A DNA stretch of 64,000 bases from Crotophaga sulcirostris (taxonomy: Eukaryota; Chordata; Aves; Cuculiformes; Crotophagidae). This document shows, one piece after another, positions 38,601 to 47,430 of the stretch. The notes under the pieces are model-generated. The model saw only the letters and a list, made by a program, of their open reading frames with translations, made no database searches and was not told the origin of the DNA. The stretch spans positions 3,652,805-3,716,804 of the forward strand of contig VYZB01000035.1 of assembly GCA_013397455.1 (NCBI GenBank), in the 5' to 3' direction. The stretch's first letter is position 1. Each line of letters opens with the position of its first letter. A program made the translations under genes and the position numbers.

Positions 38601-41600
38601 GGCCACAACAACCCCATGCAGCGTTACAGACTTGGGGAAGAATGGCTGGAGAGCTGCCTGGCAGAGGAGGACCTGGGGGTGTTGGTTGACAGCTGGCTGA
38701 ATATGAGCCAGCAGTATGCCCAGGTGGCCAAGAAGACCAAGGGCATCTTGGCTTGTATCAGAAACAGTGTGGCCAGCAGGAACAGGGAAGTGATTGTGCC
38801 CCTATGCTCAGCACTGGTGAGGCCGCACCACAAGTACTGTGTTCAGTTCTGGGCCCCTCACTACAAGAAAGGACATTGAGGGGCTGGAGCGTGTCCCAAG
38901 AAGGGCAACGAGGCTGGTGAAGGGGCTGGAGAACAAGTCTTATGAGGAGTAGCTAAGGGAACTGGGGCTGTTTAGCTTAGAGAAGAGGAGGCTGAGGGGA
39001 GACCTTATCACTGTCTACAACTGCCTGAAAGGAGACTGTAGCAAGACGGGTGTTGGTCTGTTCTCCCAAGTAACAAGTGATAGGACAAGGGGAAATGGTC
39101 GCAAGCTGCACCACGGGAGGTTCAGACTAGACAGTCATAAAAAGTTCTTTACTGAAAGGGTGGTCAGGTGCTGGAACAGGCTGCCTAGGGAGGTGGTTGA
39201 GTCACCATCCCTGGAGGTGTTTATAAGACAGGTAGATGAGTTTCTCAGGGACATGGTTTAGTAAGTGGACAGGTATGGTTGGACTTAATGATTCCCGAGG
39301 TCTTTTCCAACCAGATGATTCTATGAGTCTATGGTTCTGTGATCTTGGTGTCTACAGAGATGTTCCTCTCACATATTTTTACTCCTCTTTTCAAGCTGCT
39401 ACTGGTGTTGTACATGTTGGGGTTTTTTTTCCTCCCTTAAATATGTTATCCCAGAGGTGCTACCACCATTACGGACTAGCTCAGCAGTGGCCAATGATGG
39501 CTCTGTCTTGGATCCAGCTGGCATTTGCTCTGTTGAACATAGGGGAAGCTTCTAGCAGCTTCTCAGAGAAGCCATCTCTGTCAACTCTCTGCCACTACTA
39601 AAACCTTGCCACGCAAACCCAATACATTTATACGCTAGCTACTTTCCAGGAGGATGTGACATCAAGTTTGTGTTTCCAGAAATATGCAAAAGTGATGAAT
39701 GAGCCAAACTTGCCACCTGGTTTTGCCTAAGGTATAACCTTATTTTGCTGCTACAGTTTAACAAGTTGCATAAGGATTTCCCTGAATTACCTAAAAACAG
39801 AAGTAGAAGAAAAACACTAGGCAAAAAACATCAGTGTCCGTTACTTGCGTTGACCTGATTCACTATGAAAACAGAAGATTCAGTGAAGTCTGTTCTAGAA
39901 AGTTGAAACCATACAAAGCATTGAGTTAGCCACAGCCGTGGGTGTAATACTTTTTTTTCCCCCCTTTCACAGGAAAACACATCTGCTCTTCCTCCCACTG
40001 TTTCAGACTGTCTGCGGCCTGATGTTAGAATCCCTGCTGCTCGGAGCCAAAATTGTTCCAATTACCCAGAAGTGCTGGTCTTCACCCGCAGTTTCCTCTA
40101 TCCTCCCAGTGAGCATGGTTCTTTTTATAGCTAGAGCTTAGAAAGTCTTAATCAGCTGGATGTGGGTTTATGTTTAAACATATACCCAAACACCAAAACA
40201 AACTTCTTCGGATCAGCATGTTGGGCAGAAAAAGGTTTCCAGTGTTTGTAGACTGACCAAAAGCAGCACAACAGCTGCTTGTATCTAAATATTTTCAGCT
40301 TAGAACATTTAAGGTTATATTTAAAAAATAGAACAACTTGAATGTGATGAAAACTTGTTGGAAAGATGTAAAGGGGTGGAATTAAGGGCTATTCCTCTTC
40401 CTCTTTATGAGTATTCATTTCCCATTGTAAATTTGATAATTATTTTATTGAACAAAGTGTACAAACAAATCTGGAGGTATGTTTGCAGTAGGATGATTCA
40501 CTCATGCTCAAATATCCACTTAATTTACCAATCATTAAGAAACAGATAGTCCTGTCACAGAACTTTTTTCAACATATCCCAAAGGTGCCCTACAATGTAA
40601 TGTATTTCTGAAGACACTTTCTGTTCAGGGAGTTGTTTTACATGGAAAGGAAATCAAAAGGAAACAAGTCTTATGAAAGGGGAATAGTCTGGAAAGATTA
40701 ATAGGTGGTTAACAGAGTGACCTTATGGTCTAGTAGTTCCTTTATAGCCTACTTCATGAACATACACTGCAAAATTTTTCTCTAAAATATTACATGTGAG
40801 AAACTGTTGTTTATCCCTCATTAGTATTTGCCATAATTATGATGGAAGTTTTCCATCCATCACAATATACAACAGATATAACTGTGTCTTTTCATATGGC
40901 TTTGTGTTGCATTCTCTCTTCTGCAGAAAAATAGGAAATTTTTTAGGTGTGAAGAAATGTAAATTGAATTAATGTAAACCATGATTTATTTACTCGTACC
41001 TGCAATTTATAGTGACATATGGATCACTTGTCTCTGTATAGTATTTCATGAATGTATACTTTGTTCTTTTGTATAGACTTAAATTCATCTGCTGTTGAAC
41101 AATATGATGCCTTACTCACTAGCAATATTGTACCCATGTATGCAGCTTTCAAAGGTAGGTTGCAAAGTTTTTGACTAATTTTGGTTAATTTTCTGTAATT
41201 ATGGTTCTGGATTTGATATAACTGTAACAAAGACTTAAAAACATTGATGCATGGCCTGCAGTATATCCAGGTCTTATGCAAATATATTTTAAACCTTTTA
41301 AAAGTAGATGTCTCAAATTGTAAAATGCACTTACGTGAGTTAATTTTTTGAGGGTGTGTATAGTCCTGTTTGACCTCTGCTTAGGTGTGCCTATTCACTT
41401 TTGAATTTTCTCTTCATCTCCTGTGTGCTATCCTATCATGAATCGCTAGCCATAAAACTCTAAGGAAAATATCCCCTTAAGGAAATGCTCAAGGTGAATG
41501 AAAATGGCACTTTTCCTTTCCTTTTGCAAGGTTTCAAGAGAAGACAGGACAAAGTGCGTGGAAAATGCCTTGATATCATGCCTGCTTCAACAAACAGAAA

Positions 41601-44600
41601 CACAAAACAGACAATATTAATCTTGGAATATTTATTTCAGGCAGCTGTTTCTATTATGCAAGTGCAGTAAACTAGATTAACTCTTTCCATCCAGCCTGAC
41701 TCACATTTGTTCATAATCACTGACAAGAAATTCTTTGCACTGGCATATCATCCTGTTTTATTCTTAGGCATAGGCTCATTTTCTTAGGCAAAGGATAGAA
41801 AGAGGAATTGCAGAGGGAAAAACTGGAGGAAAAGCAATGATGTAACTACCTTTCTAATGCATTCAGACCTCATTTATTCATTCACCCATGTCACATAAGA
41901 AACAGAGATCCAGAAAACCTACGTGGCTTTTGTCTTCCAAGTAAAAGACATTATGAAAAATCCAATTTTCCAAGGAAAACTCTACAAGCAATTTAATGTT
42001 ACAAGCAGTTACTCTAGACCATAAATCAACAGGGGACACCCTCAGCCCCCAAACCCATCTGGGTTTTTTGTGATGATAGCTGTAAATATCATAGAATTAT
42101 AGAATGGTTTGGGTTGGAAGGGACCTTAATGATCATCCAGTTCCAACCCCCCTGCCACGGTCAGGGACACATCCCACAAGACCAGGCTGCTCAAGAACCC
42201 ATCCAACCTGGCCTTGAACACCTCCAGGGAGGGGACATCCACAGCTTCCCTGGACAATCCATTCCAGTGTTTCACCTACCTCATTGTGAAGAATTTCTTC
42301 CTAAATTCTAATCTAAATCTTCCCCCTTCCAATTTAAAGCCATTGACTGGAAGGGGAAANATTTAGATATAAATATATTAGATATAAATATTCTAATAGT
42401 CTCACTAGCTTATATCCTACAAATTTTATTTTCTTAAGTAACATCTGTGAAATAAGCCAAATTGCCCAGTGATATTTGACATGAGTTCTGTAGAGTTAAA
42501 CTAACTCTCTGCAGGTAAATATTCCTCTCATGAAGCCATTATCTCAGCTTCTGTGAATTGGCACTGCTGTGGGTGCTAGCAAACAGGCCAGAAATGAATG
42601 ACCTCTCAGTTCTAGAATTGTACTTTCAGCTTCAGATGGAATGCATTATCTCCGGGAGTGCAATGGACCTTACAGAGCATTTACTGTGCCTATTTCAATG
42701 GTCAGTGACAGTATGTCCCTTCTGATGTAACCCAAATTTTGTATAACAAAGAGTTGATTTTAAAGGCAGTGGAGTTTGGAATTTTTTGTTATTCATCTAC
42801 AGTGAAAAAGGAAATATGTTCTTTTTCTTTAGTGGTGAATTAACTTCAAATTTATGTTAAATATGCTTATACTTTCTTTTAATAACAGGCATATGGGACT
42901 ATTTCCACAATGTGCTTCTTCAGAAGTACGCTAGAGAAAGGAATGGAGTAAATGTTATCAGTGGACCAGTGTTTGATTACAATTATGATGGCCATTTTGA
43001 TACTCCTGAGGAAATTAAGCAGTAAGTACATGGAAAAGCCAGAATTCAAACTCCAGGTTATTTCTCACTGTATTTCCAGGCAAGCAAAATTCTATTCAAA
43101 AGGAACAAGAAACAAGTATCACAGAGAATGGAGTAGTCTCTTTATAATACTGTATTAGTCGTTACTCTTACAACAGTAAATACTCTTGCGAACAGATACA
43201 GTACTGTAGAAGTTGAAGGTACAGTAAAAAGAAAGAAACCCAGTAATTTGTTTCCCAAGCTTATGTCTAGATTTTTTGGGCCTCTGCAACAGAAATACTA
43301 GGAGAATACATGTCATCTAAATATGCAGAAGATATCCTTAAGCGTAATTTTCTCACTGCCATGTTGTACTTACTCACTTGTTTGTTGTTTCTCCCTGTTA
43401 TGTCAAACTGATATGTTTTAGCAAAGACCAGATTTCTGTGTTTGCATTCACTGAATCACATGTTGAATTACATGTGAATTACATGTGAATGTAACATGTA
43501 ACATTGCTGAGTAGTACCTTTGCATATCTACAGATTACACAGGTCACTGGGAGGTTTGACAATTCTAAGTAAATTTTAGTGAGCTCTGATAGTAAAATAA
43601 AATACATTTAAAAAATCATCTCTGTATAGAAACAAGAAAAAGAGAATATTTACATCAAAAAATCTGTAAAAGATAAATATAAAAGATAAAGACCAATTAT
43701 TTATGGTAGAAAATGAAGATAGAGTAGAATTAAAAAAACCAGTATAAAACCATACAACTTTGATTGTTCCAAATATAGGGAAATGCCTCATGACAGTAAG
43801 AACCCTTCTGTAGTAGAAAAGTGCTGGGAAATCTGCACAACTGAATCTGTCACTGGAAATGTTTTACTCAAGGCTAGACTTAATACCACATCTGTCAAGA
43901 ATGGTTTGAGAATGGGAAAATCAGCTCTGCCACGAAGTAGGAGGATGGAAGGGAGGAGAGAGTAAAACTTCCTTCCAAGCAGAATGCTGTAATACTCAGT
44001 CAACCACATAATGTTGTCTACAGTTTGGAATAAGCATGTTTTGTTCAGCATGGTTAGTCAGTCATATGAAGCAGTATAATAATTTCAGTGATGGTGTTTG
44101 GTTGAATACAGGAAATTTGGCATACAGGAAATTTGGGAAGCATTCAGCTCCTCCTATGTTTATACAAAAAAGTGACTATGTTCATGGAATAGCCAGAAAA
44201 GGGAGGGAAAGACGTTTTGAATCAAGTATCCTAAACTGGTTTCTATAGCACATAGCCACAAGTCATCATTCTGGCATTTCTTGCTGGCAAGGAACCAGAA
44301 GCTAATTTTCTCCTTACTCTTCTCCAATTCAGTTTCATTTGGTTGAAATTCCTAGCGTAACGAAGGACAAGTGCAGTGCTCTATTCTGCCTCTTCCAGAT
44401 GTAGAGATCTCTGACCTTGGCAAAATAGAGTGTTGATCAAGTGAGCAATCCTGTTAGTTTCAGTGGGACTGTTCGTAGCAAAAGAACTAATCCATGGGTG
44501 TTTGGCTGTTCATGAAGCAGTGAAGCTGTCTGTCCCATCAGGTATTTGTTTCAATTACAAAATATATAAAAAAATCTATGCTAAGTTCTATAAATTACTA

Positions 44601-46447
44601 ACACCATCAGTGATTTTAATACTTGATATCTAGATAAATTCCTTAATAAGTGTTTGTTTTGTAGGCATGTAAACAATACAGAAATCCCTGTCCCAACCCA
44701 TTACTTTGTGGTTCTGACTAGCTGCAAGAACAAGTCCTATACACCGTTGAACTGTTTAGGCTCCTTGGATGCTTTGTCTTTTATCATTCCTCATCGACCT
44801 GACAACTCTGAAAGCTGTGTTGTAAGTATAGTTCTATGCTCCTGTGTGCCAGCTTTGTGAACTGATTTCTGGTGGGATCCAGTCATCTGCAGAATCTCTC
44901 GAAGCCTAAATATTCAATGAATTCATTCCCTATGAGTTGAGATTGAGTTGAGAGCTAAAGAGATGACTAGGAGAGCAAGAAGCTCCAGGAAATCTGGAAA
45001 CTAATGAGCTGACAGGAAGCAAGGAAGAAGAAGAAAGCAGGGGGTTGATAAGAAGGTTTGGAAATGCTGTCATGTGAGAAGGGCTGAGAACAGCAGCACA
45101 GACAACAGGTTGATGAGACAGCTTTATGGAAGGCTGCATGATAAACTCACTCAAAAGGTATCAGAGGACTTTGAGTGTTACTCCCTTCAGTGTAGCTAGA
45201 AGAATTCCTTGAATCTTTTATCAGAAATTGAATAGTAGGTATTTAGATGGACAGTTCTGCAGTTGAAATTCATACTTGAATTAAATAAAATCTATGCTTA
45301 CCCCAAGAATGTAAATATGTTTTTTAGCAACTAAAATAAATCAGCTGAGTGTAGTGTGTGCTGTTGAGCGAGCTGAGTGTCTGTTCCACAGACTCTGGGA
45401 TGCAGAAAGTTCCTTAGCTCAGTGTGTGTGGCCCTCAAAGCAACACAGTTGTGTTTGTTTAGTTTATTTATAACTTTGAATTCATGATTCCAGGCAGGTG
45501 CAAGTTTGTGCTGCTTAGAAGCAACTTGGGTGTTTCCACATTTGTGGCATGGATAATCCAAAACTGTGCAGTGATCTTTTTTGGTACTGAATGTACAACA
45601 TAACTATTTTGAATGAATTAGTCTTTAGACTTTAAAAATTAATATCTGTTATTTCTAAAGTTTAGCCACAACTTTTGCACTTCATATCTGTTGTGTCTTG
45701 CAGTGACATAAATTTAGTGAACCATTTGTGTCAGAAGCAGATATTGGCAACGGAAAAGCAAGTTACCATCTACTTGCAAAAAAACTTTGTAATAGAAGAA
45801 CTGAACAGGGATTTTTTTATTCTTTTGTGGTTATATTTTCACTATTTTCCCTGTCTATCTAGCAATTATTATTGCTGTCCAACAATCACAACTGAGCACT
45901 TTGTTCAGGTTGTCAGATGCCTGTTGTTTTGGAACACTGCAGCTAATTAGTACTGTAACCAAAACTGTTGTTACTTGTCTGTTTAAAATATGACTCAATT
46001 GCACTTTGTAGTCAAAAGTCATACTTGCCATTTCAGCATAATTTTGCTTCTCTGTTCCTTTGGAGCTGGGGAGAGAGGATATCCAATTGATTCTGTTTAA
46101 ATGAGATCCCTAAATGCAAGGCTGCAAAGATGTCAAGGAAAAGATGAATGGATCTCCACCAACTGGAGGCCTGTAGTTTGTCAATCCAGTTCGGTCACTG
46201 GTTATTGTCTAACACCACCACCAAACAACAGAATGCATTTCACATGTTTGAACATTGTTGTTTGTTTTGGCAGGAAAACAACGAATTTTCTGAATGGGTT
46301 GAAGAAAGAGTTCAGGTTCATGCTGCACGTGTTCGGGATGTGGAGCTCCTAACTGGGCTTGACTTTTACCAGGAAAGAAATGAACCCATCTCTGAGATCT
46401 TACAGCTAAAGACATTTTTGCCAATATTTGAGACTGCGATTAACTGA
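7928..46447 (+). CDS. ENPP3: ENPP3, ectonucleotide pyrophosphatase/phosphodiesterase 3 (CD203c), complete in 25 coding exons
   Basis: ENPP3 is a type II membrane ecto-enzyme that hydrolyses extracellular nucleotides such as ATP to AMP and PPi. I assembled 25 exons with GT/AG junctions and matching phases into 2661 nt, or 886 residues (human about 875). The order is: cytoplasmic tail 1-35; membrane anchor about 36-58 with a GLGLGLG run; somatomedin-B domains 66-106 and 107-149 with eight Cys each; phosphodiesterase domain about 170-590; nuclease-like domain about 610-886. Zinc ligands D181, D339, H343, D386, H387, H496 and nucleophile T219 (KTFPNH) are all present. The EF-hand-like loop D762-N764-D766-D770 is intact. 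ENPP3 is favoured over its paralogue ENPP1 by the [13 protein letters not shown] and C-terminal [10 protein letters not shown] motifs and by the divergent MED23 neighbour. Every exon keeps the frame, with no stop or frameshift, so the gene looks functional. Exon spans are given in separate entries. Confidence 0.95.
8647..8670 (+). repeat. TG dinucleotide microsatellite
   Basis: Twelve uninterrupted TG units in ENPP3 intron 1, about 600 bases after exon 1, flanked by TATATA and TATGTTTG. Likely polymorphic in length. Confidence 0.9.
11411..11489 (+). CDS. ENPP3: ENPP3 exon 2 (residues 40-65)
   Basis: Encodes the rest of the membrane anchor, [20 protein letters not shown], then RGNQEQ. The acceptor is GGGACAG and the donor GTATGT, phase 1. 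The alternating Gly-Leu run is a hallmark shared with mammalian ENPP3. Confidence 0.93.
13575..13697 (+). CDS. ENPP3: ENPP3 exon 3, somatomedin-B domain 1 (residues 66-106)
   Basis: Cysteines 68, 72, 83, 85, 89, 95, 96 and 103 form the complete eight-Cys somatomedin-B pattern ending CCWDYEDTC. Residues 92-94 are RQD, where mammalian ENPP3 has RGD. The acceptor is CTTACAG and the donor GTATGT, phase 1. Confidence 0.95.
14714..14839 (+). CDS. ENPP3: ENPP3 exon 4, somatomedin-B domain 2 (residues 107-148)
   Basis: Cysteines 112, 117, 127, 129, 133, 139, 140 and 147 complete the second somatomedin-B domain (CSCSDDC, then [11 protein letters not shown]). The acceptor is TTTTCAG and the donor GTAAAT, phase 1. 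Confidence 0.95.
15440..15850 (+). mobile_element. Old, strongly decayed CR1 trace with A-rich runs
   Basis: The phrases ACTGAAGGAGTTTAGGCTC and, at the right end, TTGCACTAAATGATTTCTAA with TCTCTATTTCTGTA resemble a very worn CR1 3' region on the plus strand. An AACAAA-type run (15516-15543) and a 12-base A run (15594-15605) lie inside. The match is by eye only. Confidence 0.35.
15516..15543 (+). repeat. AAC/AAAC simple repeat
   Basis: AACAAAACAAAACAAACAAA continues to 15543: a tetra/pentanucleotide A-rich run in ENPP3 intron 4. Confidence 0.85.
15952..16012 (+). CDS. ENPP3: ENPP3 exon 5 (residues 149-168, plus two bases of codon 169)
   Basis: Linker between the somatomedin-B domains and the catalytic domain: [19 protein letters not shown]. 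The acceptor is TTTTAG and the donor GTAGGA, phase 2. Confidence 0.93.
18073..18170 (+). CDS. ENPP3: ENPP3 exon 6, start of catalytic domain (residues 170-201)
   Basis: [19 protein letters not shown] carries the first zinc ligand, D181. The acceptor is CTTATAG and the donor GTAAGT, phase 1. Confidence 0.95.
20080..20700. repeat. Possible ancient interspersed repeat, unclassified
   Basis: This stretch of intron 6 is less AT-rich than its surroundings. Around 20550-20640 it holds CCTAAGTGTCTGGG, TTTAGGTAAATGAAT and CATTGACTGCAATGGGA. These resemble phrases common in old archosaur/turtle interspersed repeats. I cannot name the family; open frames here have no protein resemblance. Confidence 0.25.
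20805..20884 (+). CDS. ENPP3: ENPP3 exon 7, catalytic nucleophile (residues 202-228)
   Basis: [14 protein letters not shown] contains the nucleophile T219, the residue that forms the nucleotidyl-enzyme intermediate in this family. The acceptor is GTTGCAG and the donor GTAAGT, phase 0. Confidence 0.95.
21037..21603 (-). mobile_element. Internally deleted mariner (Galluhop / Mariner1_GG-like) in ENPP3 intron 7
   Basis: A 567-base element bounded by TA duplications (21035-21036, 21604-21605). It has terminal inverted repeats: left TGAGGTCCGACGTAAAAAAA, right (inverted) TGAAGTCCGACACAAAAAAA. The transposase lies on the minus strand. Its first ~45 residues and last ~55 residues are recognisable, but the DD34D catalytic core between them is absent. 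It is therefore non-autonomous. The size and structure fit the short chicken mariner copies described as Galluhop; family assignment is from memory. Confidence 0.8.
21096..21412 (-). pseudogene. Mariner transposase remnant, core deleted
   Basis: From an ATG at 21412 the minus strand reads [20 protein letters not shown] then [10 protein letters not shown], the mariner N-terminal helix-turn-helix region. It jumps to the C-terminal part, [20 protein letters not shown]. After a frame change it continues [14 protein letters not shown] and FVK, with the stop at 21096-21098. A full mariner transposase is about 340 residues; roughly 100 remain. The catalytic aspartates are missing, so it cannot transpose. 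Confidence 0.75.
22031..22150 (+). CDS. ENPP3: ENPP3 exon 8 (residues 229-268)
   Basis: [19 protein letters not shown], then a WWSGQP end; strongly conserved in ENPP1-3. The acceptor is TTTTGCAG and the donor GTATGT, phase 0. Confidence 0.95.
22452..22466 (+). repeat. Short TG tract
   Basis: Seven TG units and one extra T in ENPP3 intron 8. Confidence 0.8.
22628..22672 (+). repeat. AGAAT pentanucleotide array at a CR1 3' end
   Basis: Nine perfect AGAAT units followed by AATAGAAT. It sits where the CR1 on the minus strand has its terminal short repeat, so it is likely an expansion of that tail. Confidence 0.9.
22673..22865 (-). mobile_element. CR1 LINE 3' fragment in ENPP3 intron 8
   Basis: GAATATTTTAGTTGGGAAGG, then CTGCTCCACCTGCCTGACC and TAATGTCCAGTCTGAAC, read in reverse as a CR1 3' region. 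5' truncated near 22865. Confidence 0.8.
23093..23345 (-). mobile_element. CR1 LINE 3' fragment, second copy in intron 8
   Basis: TATCACAGTATCACAAGTTTGG, ATCGAGTCCAACCTATAAGC, CTCCAGGGTTGGCGACTCC and GAACTTTTTCCTAACGTC mark a reverse CR1 copy. It ends about 140 bases before exon 9. It belongs to a different subfamily from the copy at 22673. Confidence 0.85.
23485..23594 (+). CDS. ENPP3: ENPP3 exon 9 (residues 269-304)
   Basis: [20 protein letters not shown], part of the catalytic fold, with an N-glycosylation sequon at N293 (NGT). The acceptor is CCATAG and the donor GTAAGT, phase 2. Confidence 0.94.
24921..24986 (+). CDS. ENPP3: ENPP3 exon 10 (residues 306-326)
   Basis: [20 protein letters not shown]. 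The acceptor has a long T/C tract ending CCCCCCCAG and the donor is GTAATA, phase 2. Confidence 0.93.
25728..25800 (+). CDS. ENPP3: ENPP3 exon 11, zinc ligands D339 and H343 (residues 328-351)
   Basis: The EEPDSSGH motif supplies the zinc ligands D339 and H343. The acceptor ACTTGAG is a weak polypyrimidine context, but phase and homology fix it. The donor is GTAAGT, phase 0. Confidence 0.94.
27150..27258 (+). CDS. ENPP3: ENPP3 exon 12, zinc ligands D386 and H387 (residues 352-387)
   Basis: [20 protein letters not shown] leads to LIVLADH, whose last two residues bind zinc. The acceptor is CTCACAG and the donor GTAATG, phase 1. Confidence 0.95.
27421..27549 (+). CDS. ENPP3: ENPP3 exon 13 (residues 389-430)
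   Basis: [16 protein letters not shown], then [13 protein letters not shown]. It follows directly on the ADHG motif. The acceptor is CCTTTAG and the donor GTAAGT, phase 1. Confidence 0.94.
28980..29011 (+). CDS. ENPP3: ENPP3 exon 14, 32-base micro-exon (residues 432-441)
   Basis: Completes a Phe codon and encodes [10 protein letters not shown], with a sequon at N439. The acceptor is TTAACAG and the donor GTGAGT, phase 0. Its size would hide it from ORF scans; it is needed to join exons 13 and 15 in frame. Confidence 0.93.
31185..31312 (+). CDS. ENPP3: ENPP3 exon 15 (residues 442-483)
   Basis: [19 protein letters not shown], then [17 protein letters not shown]; the latter is more ENPP3-like than ENPP1-like. 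The acceptor is TGCACAG and the donor GTAACA, phase 2. Confidence 0.95.
33109..33175 (+). CDS. ENPP3: ENPP3 exon 16, zinc ligand H496 (residues 485-506)
   Basis: [14 protein letters not shown] contains H496, the last zinc ligand of the catalytic site. The acceptor is CCTTAG and the donor GTAAGA, phase 0. Confidence 0.94.
34743..34830 (+). CDS. ENPP3: ENPP3 exon 17 (residues 507-535)
   Basis: [19 protein letters not shown], then [10 protein letters not shown], the end of the catalytic core. The acceptor is CAATCTAG and the donor GTGAGT, phase 1. Confidence 0.94.
35604..35773 (+). CDS. ENPP3: ENPP3 exon 18 (residues 536-592)
   Basis: [19 protein letters not shown] is the conserved family block with a sequon at N546. 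The Cys-containing linker towards the nuclease-like domain follows. The acceptor is TTAACAG and the donor GTAAGT, phase 0. Confidence 0.95.
35898..35949 (+). CDS. ENPP3: ENPP3 exon 19 (residues 593-609)
   Basis: [17 protein letters not shown], the linker between the two large domains, with two N-glycosylation sequons (NVS, NLT). The acceptor is TTCACAG and the donor GTAAGT, phase 1. Confidence 0.92.
36513..36667 (+). CDS. ENPP3: ENPP3 exon 20 (residues 610-661)
   Basis: [12 protein letters not shown], then [20 protein letters not shown], the start of the nuclease-like domain. The acceptor is TTTCTAG and the donor GTAAGT, phase 0. An internal GTGAGT at 36605 could act as an in-frame alternative donor. 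Confidence 0.94.
38080..39345 (+). mobile_element. CR1 LINE, longest copy, with reverse transcriptase remnant (intron 20)
   Basis: A 1.27 kb sense-strand CR1. An open stretch (38082-38543) reads [10 protein letters not shown], then [15 protein letters not shown] and FVDDTKLGG, the palm motifs of the ORF2 reverse transcriptase including the DD pair. Compared with my memory of ORF2, LRELTEV is joined directly to LTFYDKITH near 38135. Much of the finger region is therefore missing, in frame. Stops and frame breaks follow. The copy then continues through the ORF2 C-terminus and ends in the CR1 3' repeat (GATTCTATGAGTCTATGG). It cannot be active. Confidence 0.9.
39973..40108 (+). CDS. ENPP3: ENPP3 exon 21 (residues 662-706)
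   Basis: [20 protein letters not shown] matches ENPP3. The segment from about 690 to 701 ([10 protein letters not shown]) is the least recognisable part of the protein, before the conserved FLYPP. The acceptor is TTTCACAG and the donor GTGAGC, phase 1. Confidence 0.92.
41077..41154 (+). CDS. ENPP3: ENPP3 exon 22 (residues 707-732)
   Basis: [20 protein letters not shown], then MYAAFK, in the nuclease-like domain. The acceptor is TGTATAG and the donor GTAGGT, phase 1. Confidence 0.94.
42088..42347 (-). mobile_element. CR1 LINE 3' fragment in ENPP3 intron 22
   Basis: ATCATAGAATTATAGAATGG opens a reverse CR1 copy running through CTCCAGGGAGGGGACATCC to CCAATTTAAAGCCATT. It breaks off in a fold-back that contains the only ambiguous base of the window. 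Confidence 0.88.
42310..42368. repeat. Short fold-back around the single N (42360)
   Basis: ATCTAAATCTTCCCCCTTCCA on the left is mirrored by TGGAAGGGGAAANATTTAGAT on the right, apart from one C and the N. The loop is about 17 bases. It starts inside the CR1 copy and ends in AT-rich sequence. Confidence 0.75.
42889..43021 (+). CDS. ENPP3: ENPP3 exon 23, EF-hand-like calcium loop (residues 733-776)
   Basis: [20 protein letters not shown] carries the calcium-binding loop (D762, N764, D766, D770) that stabilises the nuclease-like domain in this family. The acceptor is ATAACAG and the donor GTAAGT, phase 2. Confidence 0.95.
44665..44821 (+). CDS. ENPP3: ENPP3 exon 24 (residues 778-829)
   Basis: [20 protein letters not shown], then [14 protein letters not shown]; sequons lie at NNTE and NKS. 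The acceptor is TTTTGTAG and the donor GTAAGT, phase 0. Confidence 0.95.
46274..46447 (+). CDS. ENPP3: ENPP3 exon 25, C-terminus and stop (residues 830-886)
   Basis: [20 protein letters not shown], then [20 protein letters not shown], ending FETAIN and TGA at 46445-46447. The acceptor is TTGGCAG. The C-terminal [10 protein letters not shown] motif is typical of ENPP3. Confidence 0.96.
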   Translation, partial: ENNEFSEWVEERVQVHAARVRDVELLTGLDFYQERNEPISEILQLKTFLPIFETAIN

Positions 46448-47430
46448 ATATATGTGAAAAAAAAGTGTCAGTGCTTGGAAGAAAGTAAATTTAAGTGATT
46501 TAACTTCTTCCCTGCTACAGCATGTAGGAAACATGACTACAACTCTTCTATAGGGAAACACACTTAGGGGAGCTGATTTCTTCTTTTCAAATTTATGTTC
46601 TTCGATCGAGTGTTTTGTGCCATCGCAGTAAAAATTATGTAAACTAAATCATCATTGCTGAGCCAGGCTTTCAAAAGGTAATATTTTATTAGTAGTGGTT
46701 TGAAAGAAACCTGCAAAATGAACATGTTTAATAGTAGAGAGAACCCAGAATTGTAAACTGTATAGAAAATATTTCTATAATGGAGTTTGAAATTGAAACA
46801 GAGAGAATGTGTGGTTTTTCCCTTGTATTTATCATAGAGGTTATGGTTATCTAATATTAGTATGTCCTATAATGTTCTGAATTTCTCTTTCTCACCTATT
46901 AATTCAAATGGAACCTGCAACTTATTTAAAAAACATATTCAGACTAACAAAAAGTTTGTATATACTGGAAGTGTTTTCTGTGATCATCTCCTGTGTTTTC
47001 CACTTGCGTTAATTCATTATACTAATAACAAGTGATGTGAATTTATAGTGAATTAGCTATATTCTGTACCCATCAGAAATCTTAAGTCATTCTGAATGTG
47101 AAGAGGTAAAAGAAATGCTCTTGCCAGAAGAATTTCATCTGCCTGCACTGGAGATGGGGAAAACTAGTAGTGAAGTGAATAGAATGATGACTAGGGGACA
47201 GATTTGGCTCTGTGTACCACCCTTGTGACACATAATTAAATCTACATGTGGAGGAAGTGCAGTTCTCAAACCCTGGAAATTTATGCAAGGAAAACTCATT
47301 GGTGTTTGGGCTTTGGGGATCTTATCTAAAAAAGAAAAAAGCAAACAAAAGAGGTTCATAAGCTTGCACTGGGATTTTTGTTTAAATTTGAAAATAAATG
47401 TAATGCGTTATCTATTTATAGAAATAAAAA
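46448..47430 (+). other. ENPP3: ENPP3 3' UTR (extent inferred)
   Basis: Sequence after the stop is AT-rich with no repeat. No canonical AATAAA is seen until 47393-47398 and 47423-47428; a variant ATTAAA is at 47235-47240. The real end cannot be decided from sequence alone. Confidence 0.4.
47393..47398 (+). terminator. Candidate polyadenylation signal of ENPP3
   Basis: First canonical AATAAA after the ENPP3 stop codon, about 950 bases downstream. A second follows at 47423-47428. Either could serve; choice needs transcript data. Confidence 0.3.

Larger units (their letters stand above)
8045..46273 (+). other. ENPP3 introns: what they hold
   Basis: Mostly AT-rich unique sequence without further genes. 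Recognisable content is: a TG repeat (intron 1); a GC-richer block at 13180-13400 (intron 2); A-rich runs and an old CR1 trace (intron 4); a moderately GC-rich repeat-like stretch at 20080-20700 (intron 6); a mariner element (intron 7); two CR1 copies, an AGAAT array and a TG tract (intron 8); a 1.3 kb CR1 (intron 20); and a CR1 with a fold-back and the N (intron 22). I see nothing in introns 3, 5, 9-19, 21, 23 and 24. Confidence 0.6.

Noticed and set aside
38082..38879. Reverse transcriptase frames as a protein-coding gene
   Set aside because: They are pieces of a 5'-truncated CR1 LINE with internal deletion, stops and frame changes.
7928..46447. Identification of the gene as ENPP1 instead of ENPP3
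   Set aside because: The FDLPP start of the catalytic domain, the [14 protein letters not shown] segment, the [12 protein letters not shown] segment and the C-terminus all match ENPP3 better, and the neighbour is MED23.
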